Shown in pieces: positions 29,378 through 41,600 of a DNA stretch of 64,000 bases. The translations under genes and the position numbers were made by a program. The notes beneath the pieces are model-generated. The model ran no database searches. It saw only the letters and a list, made by a program, of their open reading frames with translations, and was not told where the DNA came from. The DNA is from Hypericum androsaemum (taxonomy: Eukaryota; Streptophyta; Magnoliopsida; Malpighiales; Hypericaceae): positions 2,498,516 to 2,562,515 of the forward strand of contig OZ023190.1 in assembly GCA_963995505.1 (NCBI GenBank), read 5' to 3'. Position 1 is the first letter of the stretch. Each line of letters starts with the position of its first letter.

Positions 29378-29382
<5 letters not shown>
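25203..29382 (-). CDS. STIC2: Plastid YbaB/EbfC-family protein (STIC2-like), about 194 aa
   Basis: Seven exons right to left: about 29286-29382, 27975-28123, 26915-27012, 26703-26742, 26010-26081, 25370-25426, 25203-25274. The start peptide MTSANAVGAPAFNPTRLIS and the Ser/Arg-rich stretch after it look like a chloroplast transit peptide. The mature part opens YGLFGGKKDENGDG, as in plant STIC2, and then has the YbaB fold: VVQVEAIQMQKELA, EFDGYCEGELVK, VTVSGNQQPLRTDITEAAM, and VTEAYKDAHQKSVQ. Bacterial YbaB binds nucleoid DNA; plant STIC2 acts in the stroma with the SRP/Alb4 membrane-insertion route. The exon-1 donor is the weak point: GTAATT after 29286 keeps the frame, but a donor 30-40 bases downstream is possible. 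The leader has a long CT/GA run. Confidence 0.88.

Positions 29383-29415
<33 letters not shown>
29382..29415. repeat. (CT)n microsatellite in the STIC2 leader
   Basis: About 16 CT repeats lie directly before the start codon on the minus strand (a GA run in the transcript). Such GA/CT tracts are common in plant 5' UTRs and can bind BBR/BPC factors; the latter is an inference here. Confidence 0.9.
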
Positions 29416-29417
<2 letters not shown>

Positions 29418-30673
29418 GTTGATATTTAGCTATATTGGGGAGATGGAGATGGAGATGGGCGAAGAGAGATTGGAGAAGAAGAAGAAGGATTTTGACTCTC
29501 TTGTTGATATTTATTTCTGAGGTAAGGTTGGGAGCTTTGGATTTCCTCTCTCTTGAGATTGTGGGCTTCACCGTTTGTTTGTGGGCCTTTTGCATTATCC
29601 TTTTCTTCATTTCAATAAATAAAAATAGTTTCAGGATTACTAAATTTTATTTACTTAGAAATTGTGGAGTTTCTCTTATTTAATTTTATTAATTAATATA
29701 ACTTGTGGAGTTTCTGGAAAATTAGAATGGAAAAAGTATTTGTTTATAGAAATAATTAATCTATAAATATTAATTCAAATTTTATCATCTCTTTCATTGT
29801 TCACGATCATTATTACAAAACTCATGTACCAACTAGCGATCTAATTAGTCAGACCGTGAAATAACGATCGTTTTATGTAAAAATTTGGAAAATATTGGAT
29901 TGATTAGTTCATCTAATTAGACCGGTGACAATCCATATAGTGTTTTATATTTCCGTATCGGTAGATCGGTATTCGGAATGGGTCGGTAGATCGGTGGAGG
30001 ATTCAGCAAATTTGGTATGGGTGTGTAGACTAGAAACAATTCGGCATAATACAGAAATGCCAAATTATTTAGGTACTAATTTGTATCGATTATGTAATTT
30101 ACCAAAAATGATATATATGCCCAAATTCCCAACCTAATTCCCAATTTGGCCATATCCCCTGCTCCCTAGTCTAATCCCATCTCACCTCTCACCATTGGAG
30201 CCGAGCTTGAAGGGTTATTTATCTGGTAAGCTTTTTCTTGTCTGTTTCTCTTCCTGGACTTGTGATTTGTGGGTTTTCGAATTGGGCATCTGTTTGTTTG
30301 TCATTGTTAGAAATCCCCCGGTACGGAGATTCTAATATGGTATCAGAGCGGAACGATCTCGTATAGGTTGTTGCTCGAGGGTTGACAATTCACAAAGCTG
30401 TCTTTATGTGAGCTTTTGAACTTGATGAATTAATTGGCACTGAGTATGATCCTTGGGAATGAAACTGAGCCAAGTTCCTGGTGAGAATGTCAAAATGTGG
30501 GAGAAGAGGTGTTTTGTCTTTTTATTTGTGTGGAATTTTATTGAATAATCGCAAAATATATACAAGAGAAACCCAAGAACACAACAAACTCGTGCGCATA
30601 AGAGATGTTATTACTTGCAGATCTACTACTGACCTTCCAGTGTGTTACGGTGCATTGCGACGCTAAGGTGCAG
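29416..30673. other. Divergent promoter region with a retroelement relic
   Basis: The region separates the minus-strand STIC2 gene from the plus-strand VMA22-like gene. A retroelement relic near 30305-30350 has TGTTAGAAATC, then a TCTAATA edge and the primer-binding motif TGGTATCAGAGC at about 30338. No second LTR was found. The stretch 30130-30240 (CTCACC.. then GGTTATTTATCTGGTAAGC) may be the leader and a leader-intron donor of the VMA22-like gene. The rest is AT-rich. Confidence 0.5.
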
Positions 30674-32087
30674 ATGGAAGAGAGGGGTGCGAAGGTTGGC
30701 CTCGTACCGGAGCAAGAGGAGCCGAACGAGGAACAAGAGGCATTGTTGCTAGTTGGGGAGGATAAAGAACAGGGAGGAGTGGGAGGAGAAGGGAATGATG
30801 TATTGCGCTTACTAGATTCCGTAGATAGGTACTTGACCATCTCCGATTCTTTGTCAGCCACCTTGCGCCAGGTATATATTTTGGAAAGTAATCTATTTGA
30901 AGATTCAGCAATCAAAATGTTAAATACTGGACATGACTGAAAAGAGGAGAATGAGCAGGGATGGATGGATTTAGCTAGTGCTAGGCATTCGATGGGAGCT
31001 TGGCGGGTTAATGGAGCTTTGCTGGATCTTAAGCCCCATTCTGCTTCTACATCAGTGTTTGTCTGCCAGAATCATCTCCATGGCAAGTCATCTGCTGTTT
31101 TATTTAATGTTCTTGTTCTCTTTAATGGGCAAGTTGAGGTCGTATTCTATCTAAAGCGCAGGTTCCGGATCCCTGGAACTTACGCTTGAACTCTGTAGCC
31201 TGTAACTTCATAGACCGAGACTTACATGATTGTGATTTGATCATAGCTAACCTGAAGGAGGAGCAACAACACTTTGTTTTGCATAAATGGGATCCTGTGG
31301 CTGATCAGAGTTGCAATCCTGATAAGATATCCTCGGAGGACAAATTGGAAGATAAATTGGATGATCTGCAGCTGCAGTGCCGGGCTAATAACCCGCTTCC
31401 TGGTACCTAATTCTCACGTATTGGACATTCTTTTCTTGCAATCTGAGTACCATAAGAACATGTGAAAAGGTTTTACTTTTGAGGTCCTAATTGCAGTGGA
31501 CGGAACTGGAAAAAAGTTTCATCCTGTTATATACATCGCTTTTGAACCAATTTTTTTTATCCCGCCATTACTTAGGCTCTGCTTTTTGTTTCTTTCCATG
31601 AATAGATTCATTACAAGAAGAAGAAGAAGAAGAAAAGAAAAGTTGTCCAAATGCACCGCCTCTCAAGCTTGATGATCAAGTAAGCAGCCAAATGATCTGT
31701 TTCTACTGATTTTGATTAGATTCATCATACTTGCAGAAAACCATCAATATCTCTTTTTGTAAGGCCTTTTATATTTGTTCAAATTGGCCAATCTAGGCAC
31801 TGATTTGACCATGTTTCCTTTTAGGTTCAGAGGGAGAGATCAAAACCATTGTCTATGTTTGGAGCTTTCGTTTCTCCAAAGCTTCAGTCTACTCAGCAAT
31901 CATTTGAGACAGGTCTGTGAGATTTGTTATGATACAATTCCAAGATACAAGGAAAAATAAACTCTAACCTTTTCTAAGAGTCCTGTTATATGCAGCTCTA
32001 GAGCGTCTAGTGGAAATAGCAAATGCGCGGTCAGAGATGTTGTCTTCTTACGCTGAAGTTTGCAGGCAACAGGATCGTAACCCATGA
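30674..32087 (+). CDS. VMA22/CCDC115-like V-ATPase assembly factor, about 262 aa
   Basis: Six exons: 30674-30871, 30959-31054, 31162-31402, 31606-31679, 31825-31912, 31996-32087. The N-terminus is acidic (EQEEPNEEQEALLLVG). The conserved parts are a leucine-rich helix (LLDSVDRYLTISDSLSATLR) running into GWMDLASARHSMGAWRV, and near the end FGAFVSPKLQSTQQSFETAL followed by ERLVEIANARSEML. Human CCDC115 and yeast Vma22 share this arrangement; both are ER factors needed to build the membrane sector of the vacuolar H+-ATPase. Yeast Vma22 works with Vma12 and Vma21. The exon 2 donor (TCA|GTGTTT) is weak; a GC donor after 31086 would change phase. The middle of the protein (exons 3-4, with a Glu run) is plant-specific and poorly conserved. 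Confidence 0.8.
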
Positions 32088-32718
32088 CGATACAACATTT
32101 GTGGTCAGGTACTCGTAGCTTTATCTCTCATTCGAGTGATTTGCAGAATCTATGTCCTAGCTGACAGAGAAGGTGACATAGGCTCGAGTTCTCTCAAATA
32201 CAACAGACTACATAGAGTCAGAACCCATCTGTCGTTCAGTTTGAAATCGAGAGTTTGAACTATCTTCAATTCCTCGATGTGCCTCCCTGGCGCGGTTCTG
32301 CGTACACTCGAACTGAATCACAGCAGCGTTGATCACTCTCAGTCCGGATCATCCTGAACAACCCTTCGTTGTTGCAGATTTCGATTAGAGTGACACGAGC
32401 CCGAAACTGAACATGTATGGAACTTGTGCCCAATGTAACTGCACTTTATTTTTTTTTACTGCAAACAGATAAGCGAGAGAGCCTAATTGCTTGATAACCC
32501 TTATTCTTGTTTGCTACCAGCAACAACATTCTTAATTCTTTGATCATCTGATGTAACTACCTGCAATGGTTACCCGACGATAGCGGGGCGATCGATAGGT
32601 ACTCGAACATTTACTCGCAGGATCATATCCAAAATAACTAATAAATAGTTTGGATAACAATAAAATGTTTGTCCTACGCCAATTTGAGACTTCAGCAAAC
32701 TGGAGTTTGTCATGGATA
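32088..32718. other. Convergent intergenic region
   Basis: The region holds the 3' flanks of the VMA22-like gene (+) and the small coiled-coil gene (-). No element, repeat or coding stretch was recognised. The sequence up to about 32450 is richer in GC than most spacers here and is probably 3' UTR of the plus-strand gene. Confidence 0.5.
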
Positions 32719-34195
32719 TTAACACATCTCGTCCGCAAAGATAATGTTGAAAATGAGCTCAACTGCATGAACAAAGCCAATGTTAGAGACGAAAAGAACC
32801 CTTTGGATTAGCAAGAACAGATTTACTTCCAACGCGGATTTGCTACGAAAAACACACAACGCAACGCGGGCGATTCTCTTAACAATGTCAGTGTTTCGCA
32901 TGGTAAACATCAGTGTGAGATTCATCGGTGATTGGATGTTAAGGACCATTACCTTTATCTATGGGTATATTTGGCTGATCAACTAAGAGCTGCTGGAGTG
33001 CTCCAAGATCACTGGAACTGCAATAACGATCCGACACTGTAAGATTTCGATATAAATATGGAAAAGAAGGCTCGTACAAGGCTGAAACTAGGAGAACGGC
33101 GAATAAATTCTTTTCCGCGGTTATATAAAGCTTATATTTACAAGTCTGATTAATGGAACCAACAAAATTTTGCATGAAGTTAAGTTGTGTGCACCTTGGT
33201 TTTGATGAGAGCTCTGAAAGTGTTGAAACAATGGATGACTTGAGACCATACCTACAACAAACAAAAGTAGAACATGAGAAGTAACACATGAATTTGACAT
33301 TTATCTCATTCTTAAGCGAGATTGAATTGGAAAAGGTTGTGATTCACGATCGAAATGAACGAAAAACCAGAATGACATATCGAGAACAAATAACAGTACA
33401 GTGAAATTTCAGTCAAAACTACGTCCACTGGACATCAAACGCAAAGAGCTCTTCCATTGTACTTGGTCTATACAAACCAGCTTCTAAGTTCTTAAGGCGG
33501 AAACTAAGCATCAAACGAATACTAGTTCTCAGAATCATCTCATCAAGAAAATACTAAAAGATGGAAGGAAACGACAGAGTTTCTGAATCATACTCGGAAG
33601 AATACATCTGATGAAGAAGTGCAAGTCCGTTCTCGCAGTCAGCAAGACATGGTTTAACCCCTACTCGCAACTGCAATTGCTTCGTAGACAGTTTACTCGA
33701 GCTAGCACCTTTCACTAGTTGCATACCTTCATGCTGCAATCTCTCCAGTTGCGTAACCACACCACGGAACTCTTCCCTACCAAAACTCAATCAAATTAAA
33801 GCACTAGACCATACTGCAAAAAGATATCAAAGAAGAAAAAAATCGAAGACAAGCTTACAATGTCTTGTTCATAGAGACGAAAATGGTCTGCAAGGCCTCC
33901 ATCTGCTTTCCCACCAACGCGTCGAGAATGCCATCCACGCTTTTCAAAGTCCCGTAGTTATCGAAATCTAGTATGATCTGTCCGAAAAAGTTAACAACAT
34001 TGCAACCTCCTCGACAATCCTATTCAGACAAAACAACATAAAGAGGAAAACTCTGCATCAGACCGGCAGCCTGCTGATGATGGAGGAAGCGTCCCTAAAT
34101 TCGGAGACGAAGCGAGATTGAAGTTCGTCCCACCGGCCCATCTCCTCGCGGGCCTTCCTGAACTTCTGCCGGTACTTCTTCACCAATGCCTCCAT
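32719..34195 (-). CDS. Small conserved plant coiled-coil protein (At5g43822-like), 155 aa
   Basis: Six exons right to left: 34064-34195, 33859-33977, 33594-33776, 33195-33251, 32953-33017, 32719-32762, with a continuous 468-base frame. The N-terminus is basic and helical ([19 protein letters not shown]), followed by a second helix with [22 protein letters not shown] conserved core reads [19 protein letters not shown] and the C-terminus [17 protein letters not shown] recall this pattern from an uncharacterised Arabidopsis protein, At5g43822, but no function is known to me. There is no signal peptide or membrane segment. It converges with the VMA22-like gene. Confidence 0.85.
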
Positions 34196-34637
34196 TTCTG
34201 CAACACAAAACCTTCATTTCAAATTTGATCAACATCCAAACCATGTGCACGTAACGTGTTTGATGAAAATCCTGAATGGAGAAGCCATCGTTAGAGCATA
34301 GTTTACGAATAAAGCTGATTGGTTCTTGCAAAAGCTCGTTACCTACGGGAGCAGAGGAGAGATCGGTGCGGAAGACGAAGGACGCAGGGGTAGTTTGGCG
34401 AAGTTCGGAGCTTCTCCGGGGTCGGGTTTGAGAAAGGAGGGTTTGGGAATTGTGTCAGTCCATGATTTTTTTAAATGCTGATCAATGTCGGATTTTATTT
34501 TTAAAACGGCTCTAGCAACATTGAGGGCCGGTGTTTACTGTTTAGCCACCTCACACCCTTTTAAATTCACTTTTGTACGTAGTCGGGTTCGATTGGTCTA
34601 ATCGATCAGATAGGTACCAAGTTAAATTTTTTTTTTT
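34196..34637. promoter_or_regulatory. 5' region of the small coiled-coil gene
   Basis: This is the upstream side of the minus-strand gene starting at 34195. A probable leader lies in 34340-34450 (GC-richer, AGGAGAGATCGG), with a possible leader intron between it and the ATG: on the minus strand GTAACGAG near 34341 is a donor candidate. Beyond 34460 the sequence becomes AT-rich up to the left end of the next element. Confidence 0.35.
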
Positions 34638-36233
34638 GAGATAATTACTAAAAGATCTAGGGTATAGTTAAATAGACTCTGAAGACTTTATAATTTTCCT
34701 ACTAATTATTGAGCCCCTGTAGTTTGGCTACTATTATACATTCAAGTCTCTGTAATCAGAATCGGCGATTTTTCCGGCGAACTCTCCACCTGAAATATCT
34801 AAAATATCCCTAGGCCCTTTTTTACCACCAAGTCCCTTTCTTAAAGCCACATTAACACAAACATCTTGTATTTTTTAACTCCATCTCTTCTCCATCTCCA
34901 TCGTCCCCTCGCCTCTCTCTCCTCCATTTCTCATCTCTCCCCTATTCCATAGTTGTACTAAAAACAAACATTTAATCTCCCAAGAACACCAAGATCTCAA
35001 CCAAAAAAATTCTTTTTTTTTCCTTCTTCCTGAATACACCATCTCCAACCAACCAAACCCAAATCTAATTAAATGAAATAACAATTAATGAAAAAAATAG
35101 AAAATAGCAGTAGACGTTCATCTTCATCTTCTTCCTTTACACCATGAACCCAAAAGCAACTGATATGGACGGCGATGGTCTCCCTCTCTCGGTGTCGACG
35201 ACGATTTCCCTTCTTCTCCTTGGCGACGGCCACTAGATCACCACGAACTCCCTCCTCCCGAGCTTCTTGTCCACCATGTACTTCTCCTCGATATCCTCCC
35301 TCCGACAGTCTGCCAGAACCGTCGCCGGAGTCTTTCCCGATAGAGAAGCTCGACTTCACATCCTCCCTTGCCACTCTGCCGGAGACTTGCAATAGTTCTC
35401 GTTGCCGCTCCGATTTCACGAATTTCAACCCCCCATAACGATGTCATTTTCTACTCTCTCGCCTCCGGATCTCGTCCCTTGTCCATCAACAGAAGTAATC
35501 GTTCCTTGGTCGAATACCTCTAGAATTGAGCCGGCGGTTGACCCTGCTCAAAATATCTCAGCGTGGTCTCTTCCGTCGACTACGGCACCAGACGACCGCA
35601 GCTTCCCTGAACGACCCATGTTCACGAACACCCCGTTGGATAGCTTCTTCGAGAACAACATTGCTTGGATAGGCTTCTCGTACTCCATTATCCCTTTAAG
35701 TACAGTGAGTGCTCTGGTGGGACATGGCAGGAACCCGCCGTCTCTATTGTGCTTCTAGGTTTCGAAAATCCAATTCGCTTTCTGGGTTTTGTTAGTTCGC
35801 CTTAAAGATTGAATCAAGCAGCATCGAGATAAGGGAGGACAGGCAAGTATGCAATTGATTGCTTTAATTGATTTCAGATCTAGCAATTCACAAATTAGTT
35901 TTGATGGTTATTGGTTTTGAATTTTAGTTAAAAGTTGAAAGAAGAAGATGAAGTGGAAAAGAAGAAGACATTTTGGGGGAGGAGAAGGTAAACGGAGGTT
36001 GGTGTTAATGTGGCTTTAAAAAAGAACTGGGTAGTAAAAAGGGACCTAGGGGTATTTTAGACATTTCAGCTGAGAAGTTTGCCGAAAAAATTGCTGATTC
36101 CAACCACAAGAATCTGAATGTATAATAGTAGCCAAATTATAGGAGCTCAGCAATTATTAGGAAAACTACATGGTCCTCAGAGTCTATTTGACTATATTCT
36201 TGGGGTCCTCTAAGTAATTATCTTTTTTTATGT
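34638..36233. mobile_element. Mutator-like TIR element, 1.6 kb, non-autonomous
   Basis: Inverted terminal repeats of about 225 bases, roughly 80% alike by eye, lie at 34638-34862 and 36008-36233. Both start with A/GAGATAATTAC and share ATAGTCAAATAGACTCTGA, TTTGGCTACTATTATACATTC, and AAAGCCACATTAACAC. Flanks are poly-T, so a target duplication cannot be read. The interior (about 35100-35760) is GC-rich with open frames on both strands; none matches a transposase I know. That is the look of a Mutator-like element that has captured host DNA, but the source is not identified. Confidence 0.75.
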
Positions 36234-36444
36234 GATTAACTTAAATGATGTTGTGTTTACAATATATTATTAATTTACAGATATTTTACTATATATTCTT
36301 GCTAAAAAATATATTCCGATACAAATTCATCTAATTGTTGAAGTTAGTTCAAGTTTTTTTTTTCCTGGTTCCATATTTTATAAGATTTTTTAGGAAATGT
36401 TATTTTTTAAAGAGTAGAACCCGCCGCACCTCAGTATATTAAAT

Positions 36445-36882
36445 CTATTTTTTTATTTTCGAAATAGATTAAAATATTTTTGTAATTTGACAAAATTATA
36501 CTATGAGTTCGTTTAAGAAAAAATTCCCTCCTCCCCCTTTCTCTCTCCCCTCTCGTTGCAACCCACCGACCACAACCTGTCGGACGACGTCGGTCGGAGT
36601 CCATCGCCGCCGGAGCATGTTAGTTCCCAAATCAAACGCTAAAAGTTGTCCTCCAATTGCAACCCACCGACCATTACCTCGGAATCCATCGCCGACCCAC
36701 CGACCACAGCCTCGGAATTTTGGCCGGTGGAAATCACCTGGGAGAGCGGGCCGATCCCGCTTCCTCTTCCGAGGCCCAGCATCCCTCCGGAGGTGGAGGG
36801 CTTCCTGTCCGTTCTCTCACGATAATTTCCTAGTTCTTCCTGCTCCAATTTTCGGAATTTCCTTCGAGCCTTTTTAATTTAG

Positions 36883-36923
<41 letters not shown>

Positions 36924-37339
36924 GTTTGACGTTGATTCCTTTCAAATTACGAATCAATTTCTCACAAGATAACCGCCTATTGAGTTCAGGTGATGATTAT
37001 ACGGGTTGCAGGCAGAGAGGATTAAGGCTGCGACCTTGACTAATTCTCGAGTCGGACGACTGCGGTTGGAGAACGACGTTGGTAGGAGTAGTCAGCGGCA
37101 TGAGGGGATGAAGAGAGGGGATTTTTTCTCAAATAGGTAAAAAACTTAGCTATTTTTTCGAAATAGGTAGAAACATATACATATTCTCAAAAGAGGAGGG
37201 GGGACATTTCTAGAAGGGGGGGGCATTTCTGTCTTTGCACATGGTTCTTCGTCGGAGAAAAACTCTGATGCCTATTTCAGGGATCTCTGGATATAATTTT
37301 TTCAAACTGCAAAAACATTTTAATCTATTTCAAAAATAG
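36445..37339. mobile_element. TIR element, 0.9 kb, non-autonomous
   Basis: Inverted ends of about 50 bases match between 36445-36502 and 37290-37339 (core AAATAGATTAAAATATTTTTG against its complement). The interior at 36530-36880 is Pro/Arg-rich when translated and GC-rich, and is followed by a (CT)n run. No transposase signature and no clear target duplication were found. It lies only about 210 bases from the previous element. Confidence 0.55.
36887..36922. repeat. (CT)n microsatellite
   Basis: About 17 CT units directly after TTAATTTAGGGTTTCTC, inside the TIR element. The AGGGTTT-CT context resembles a plant 5' leader, supporting the idea that the element carries a captured gene start. Confidence 0.85.
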
Positions 37340-38607
37340 AAGAGTGTGGGAGACGAATATGTCAAATCCCAGGATTCTTAAGAATAATTTACCTTTTTAT
37401 AACAAATTTTATTAAAAATCACCATGTGGTAATTATAAGATAATTATACTATAATCAAAATTTTGATTTGAATTTATTTTCCTACCAGTTCGATCAGAGA
37501 GCTTCTGCCTACTTTGTCTTAGAGAGTGACTATATTTAATGATGAGGATAAGAATATGTAGATGCGCCGGATCCAAAGGACTATATAAATGCATTGCATG
37601 TCTATTTATCGTTAGTAGGTGCACCATAAATGCTTTGTGATTGATGTACAACGTTCAAATCTAAAATCCACATAAAACACTAGTCGTGGGAAGAATTTAA
37701 GCACTGATATTTAAAATAAAAAATTGTCGAACTTATTTAGAGAAAAATTCTGGCAATGGTATTTTAAATACTAATATTTATATTTAATGGAGAGTAAAAT
37801 TAATGGAGAGTGACAATGGTATAAAGTAAGGATGAACAAGGATTTCCTGATTACACAAAATGTCTACTAATGTTGGTGCCGCAAAAGTAACACAGCCCAA
37901 ACCCAAAAATAGACCAGCACGTACCATTGCCAAAAATAGACCAGCCCAAACCCAAAGGGACCACCTGATATTCTTATCCTCTTATTATACCGTCAGGAAA
38001 TCAAAAGAGGATAAGAGTATATAAATGCACCAGACCGAAAGGACTATATACAGTAAATGAATTGCAAGTCTTTTTCATTACCCAAATATCTTCATCCTAT
38101 AAAATTAAATTTGATGGTGAAATGCCTTGTTTCTTCTCTTTTAACACTGTGTTATAATTTTTATATTCAACCCAAAATCGCAAGGTAATGAGTTGGTAGA
38201 TTTTTTATACTAAATAAATTTGCCACTCACTCTTATTCTAAGCGATGTGAGTTTTTCAACACGCCCCTTCAAATGAGATTCATCGGATCGAAAATTGCAT
38301 GGACTTCGTGCGAGCACAGTAATGGGCACGAGATCCACCCGCTCTGATATATTGTTAGAATCTCTATATCCAACCAAAAACCTTAAAACAATAGGTGGGT
38401 AAATTTTTCACACTTTACTCTAATTGATGTAAGATTCTCAACAAATTGACATGGCTTTCAATTACGAAAATGTCCTCAAATTTTTTAAGAATATCATAAA
38501 TTCATACATTACAAATGAAAAAAAAAATACAAGATTGAAAAAACGTCACTCACTCTTAAAAAAGTCCGATAACAACGAAACAAATTAACAAGTGCAATCC
38601 AAAAAGG
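37340..38607. other. AT-rich spacer downstream of the BAHD gene
   Basis: A direct duplication is visible: AAGAGGATAAGAGTATATAAATGC with CCGAAAGGACTATATA near 38000 resembles GAGGATAAGAATATG with CAAAGGACTATATAAATGC near 37540-37590. The TRIM at 38150-38443 lies here. The rest has no recognisable gene. Confidence 0.5.
38150..38443 (-). mobile_element. TRIM retroelement, second copy of the family
   Basis: Read on the minus strand: 5' LTR 38353-38443 (TGTTGAGAATCTTACATC .. TTCTAACA), a decayed primer site ATATATCAGAGC, an interior with GATCTCGTGCCCATT and CTCATTTGAAGGGGCG, and 3' LTR 38150-38261 starting TGTTGAAAAACTC. LTR starts, interior and purine tract match the TRIM at 6379. The LTRs differ more from each other than in that copy, and no exact target duplication remains, so this insertion is older. 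Confidence 0.85.
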
Positions 38608-41600
38608 CTAAATATCGTAGAAGCACTTCTCGAAGACTTGCATGTGAGGAGCCTCGAGGCAGATGATGACGTCCAAGTCCCCGTCACCCTTAGGGCTCGG
38701 CAAAATATAGGCCATCCCTTCGAAGATGACCTTCGCCGGACCCATAAACACCGGCCGGCCCCACCCGAAGTCGGCGCCGTGTATCGGCAGCGTGATCCAG
38801 CTCACGATGTTGAGGTTCGGGCACTTGAACGTGTCGGCGCCTCGCCTCAGGGCCGTCAGATCCGGCTGCAGGGTAAGGAAATCGACGGCCGACCTCGCGT
38901 GCTCGCCGTCCGTCCGGCTCAGCGCCGACCCGATCCGCCCCATCGTGGTCGGCAGATCGCTCGACGTGATCTCGCCGGCGGAGCTGGTAACCGTCGTCGT
39001 GAAAAGCACGTTCCCGAAGAAGCCCGCCGGGAGCGGGGGGATCAATCTGGACCGTCCGTCCGTCGCGATGTAGAGTCTCGTCGGCTGGCAGTCGTGGAGG
39101 CCACGCGCCCGGCAGATGCACCGCCAGATGTGCGCCGTCAGCGCCTTGTAAGTGCTGGGCCGAGCGGTTGGCCCCGCCGCGGCCTTGAGGGCGTTGACCT
39201 GGTCAACCGTGATCTTGACGATCCTAGTGGCGGTTGCGGTTGGGGCGGATTGTAATCTCTTCGGCTCGTGGAGGGCGTTATTAATCATGGGAGGCGGGGG
39301 GTCGTACTCGGAGTGGATGTGCGTCGGCACCGGTGGGTCCCGGGGGCGGAGTAGGGCCCGGTCGATGAACGGCGGAGTACTGAGAGGGACGCCACGCGCC
39401 ACCTCCGACCAGGAGTTGATGAGGTGGATGGCGGATGTACCGTCGGCTAATGTGTGGTGAAGTGCGACTCCCAGAGCAACTCCCCCGCATTTGAACGATG
39501 TCACCTGTATGAGTATCCATTAGGGGGAATTATACTAATTAATAAAATGTTTTTAAGATAGTAATTCTTTTAATGAATACTTAAAGTCAAATAACAAAAT
39601 TGTCAAATAAATATTTATCATTACTAAATTCTCAAATATTCAAAGTAGATACATATTGTTTAAGCTATTACAAAATCTTTCCTACTCCAGCCAAGTTTGG
39701 GGTAATGAGAATTCCTTACAATAAAAGTGGTAGTTGACTCAAGATAACTCTATGTATCAATAGTAACTAATATAAATAATAAAAGACTTACGAATATAAA
39801 AATATTATTAAGAGAATCACTCAATAAATATGATCTAATAATATAGACTTCAAAATATTCAATATGGATGAATTATGGATAAGTGTGAAGGCCGACATGG
39901 ACCTCTGGTTCTTCGACGCGGAGCTGTATTTATTTATTGAATGAAAATGACAATTATTGGTTTTTTTTTAGGGATGACAATTATTGGTTTGGATAAGGAG
40001 AAAATGGCCTTATTTGTTTTGGTAAGTTAAAAAATGACATTTTTTACCAAAAGTAGAGCCATTTAAATCGTATCACAAGTGGAGATAAGTTGGTCTAAAA
40101 AGAGGATGATAAATGAATTGAATTAAATACACGCCGCCATTTAATTATGTACAGTTTTTTTGGTAGAAAATTATGTACAGTTTTGTACTGCCCATAAATC
40201 AACTTGCATGAACTGGTAATGCATGAAACATTTGTTTTCATTCGTAATTTTTTAATTAAAAAATCTAAATATTTTAACATTCAAAACACATTTACACTAC
40301 CTGGTAAAGTATTACTTTTTTAATAAAAATCTAAATATTTGTTTCACCATTATTATTGTCATCTATACTTTACCCTCCAACAAATTTATATAGTGTTATA
40401 GACCTACCCTTAGGATCATGTGGATTTACACATTATATTTCCTCTATGTACAAAAACTTTAAGTATTTTCTCATATATATTAGATCTACTAATTTAAATT
40501 TGACTAAGAAAAATGTATACTTTATATTTAATCATAAATAGCATGCATATACTACGTACCTACCACCGAATCACCGCCTTCTGCTGTCCACGTTACTAGC
40601 TTTTATTACTCAAAAAAGTTACTAGCTATTATTACTATTTTTTTCAATCTACATTTAATTTGGTCGAACTGCTATCTAAATTTAATCACTGGTGTTCTTG
40701 TATAATACAAGTTGTATTTGGTTAAACGAGCGAAAACCTTTCATTAGTTATTCCAATAAAAATATAAATTCATACATATATCATGAAAATGCATTAAAAA
40801 AAATTAAAAAAACACTTGCTTTAAAGAAGCAATAATTAACCAAAGGAGATCACAACATATATGGAACAAAAAGAACACACATGGAAAATATTTTTGACTA
40901 AGTGATACCGTTTTTTTTTCGGAGCCAAGTGATAAAATATGGACTAACGAAATATAAAAAATAACAATGAGATAGAGTCAAACACTGGCTTAAGTCTACT
41001 ATAAATTCTAAAATATTAGTCAAATATATCAAATCAAATTTACACATCAATCCACGAGAAACGAGTTAGTGAATTATGCATGAGTTTTGATTTCAACGTC
41101 TCATAACTCATTCGTACAAGGATAACACGAGATGAGCTCAATTTCCTTAAAATCACAATACATTTTTTATACCAATTTGGGACAACTTGAAACTTTCGGT
41201 AAACAATCAAGAAACTGGCTAACGACAATAAATGCGAAGAAGAAACTGGATAGAAGGAAAATGTACAAGAAGAAAAAAAGACAAAAATCGACAAGTGGTT
41301 AGATCGATTAGTTATGATGTTGTTTTAAGGTAAGGAAAAAGGTTCGCTCAAGTACTTGAAAATGAATTAGTGTTAAATATATTTTTTAAAATTAAAATTT
41401 TACATATGTTACTAGGGTTTGACCGAGGATGGCAATGGATAGGATTTGGGTAGGATTCAGGCAGGATCTGGGTCCAAAAAAAATTGGACAGAATTAGGAC
41501 GACTTTAATAGAGTACCTTTATCTTTTAATAATTTTCAAATAGTAATGAGACATTTTTATTCATTAAACAAATCAATACAAAGAAACAAAAATAATTGAA

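Noticed and set aside
36503..36877. 124-codon Pro/Arg-rich frame
   Set aside because: Lies inside a TIR element, low complexity, no domain; treated as element interior.
38638..39255. 205-codon plus-strand open frame in the BAHD exon
   Set aside because: It is the antisense shadow of a GC-rich coding exon; composition explains it and no family feature is present.
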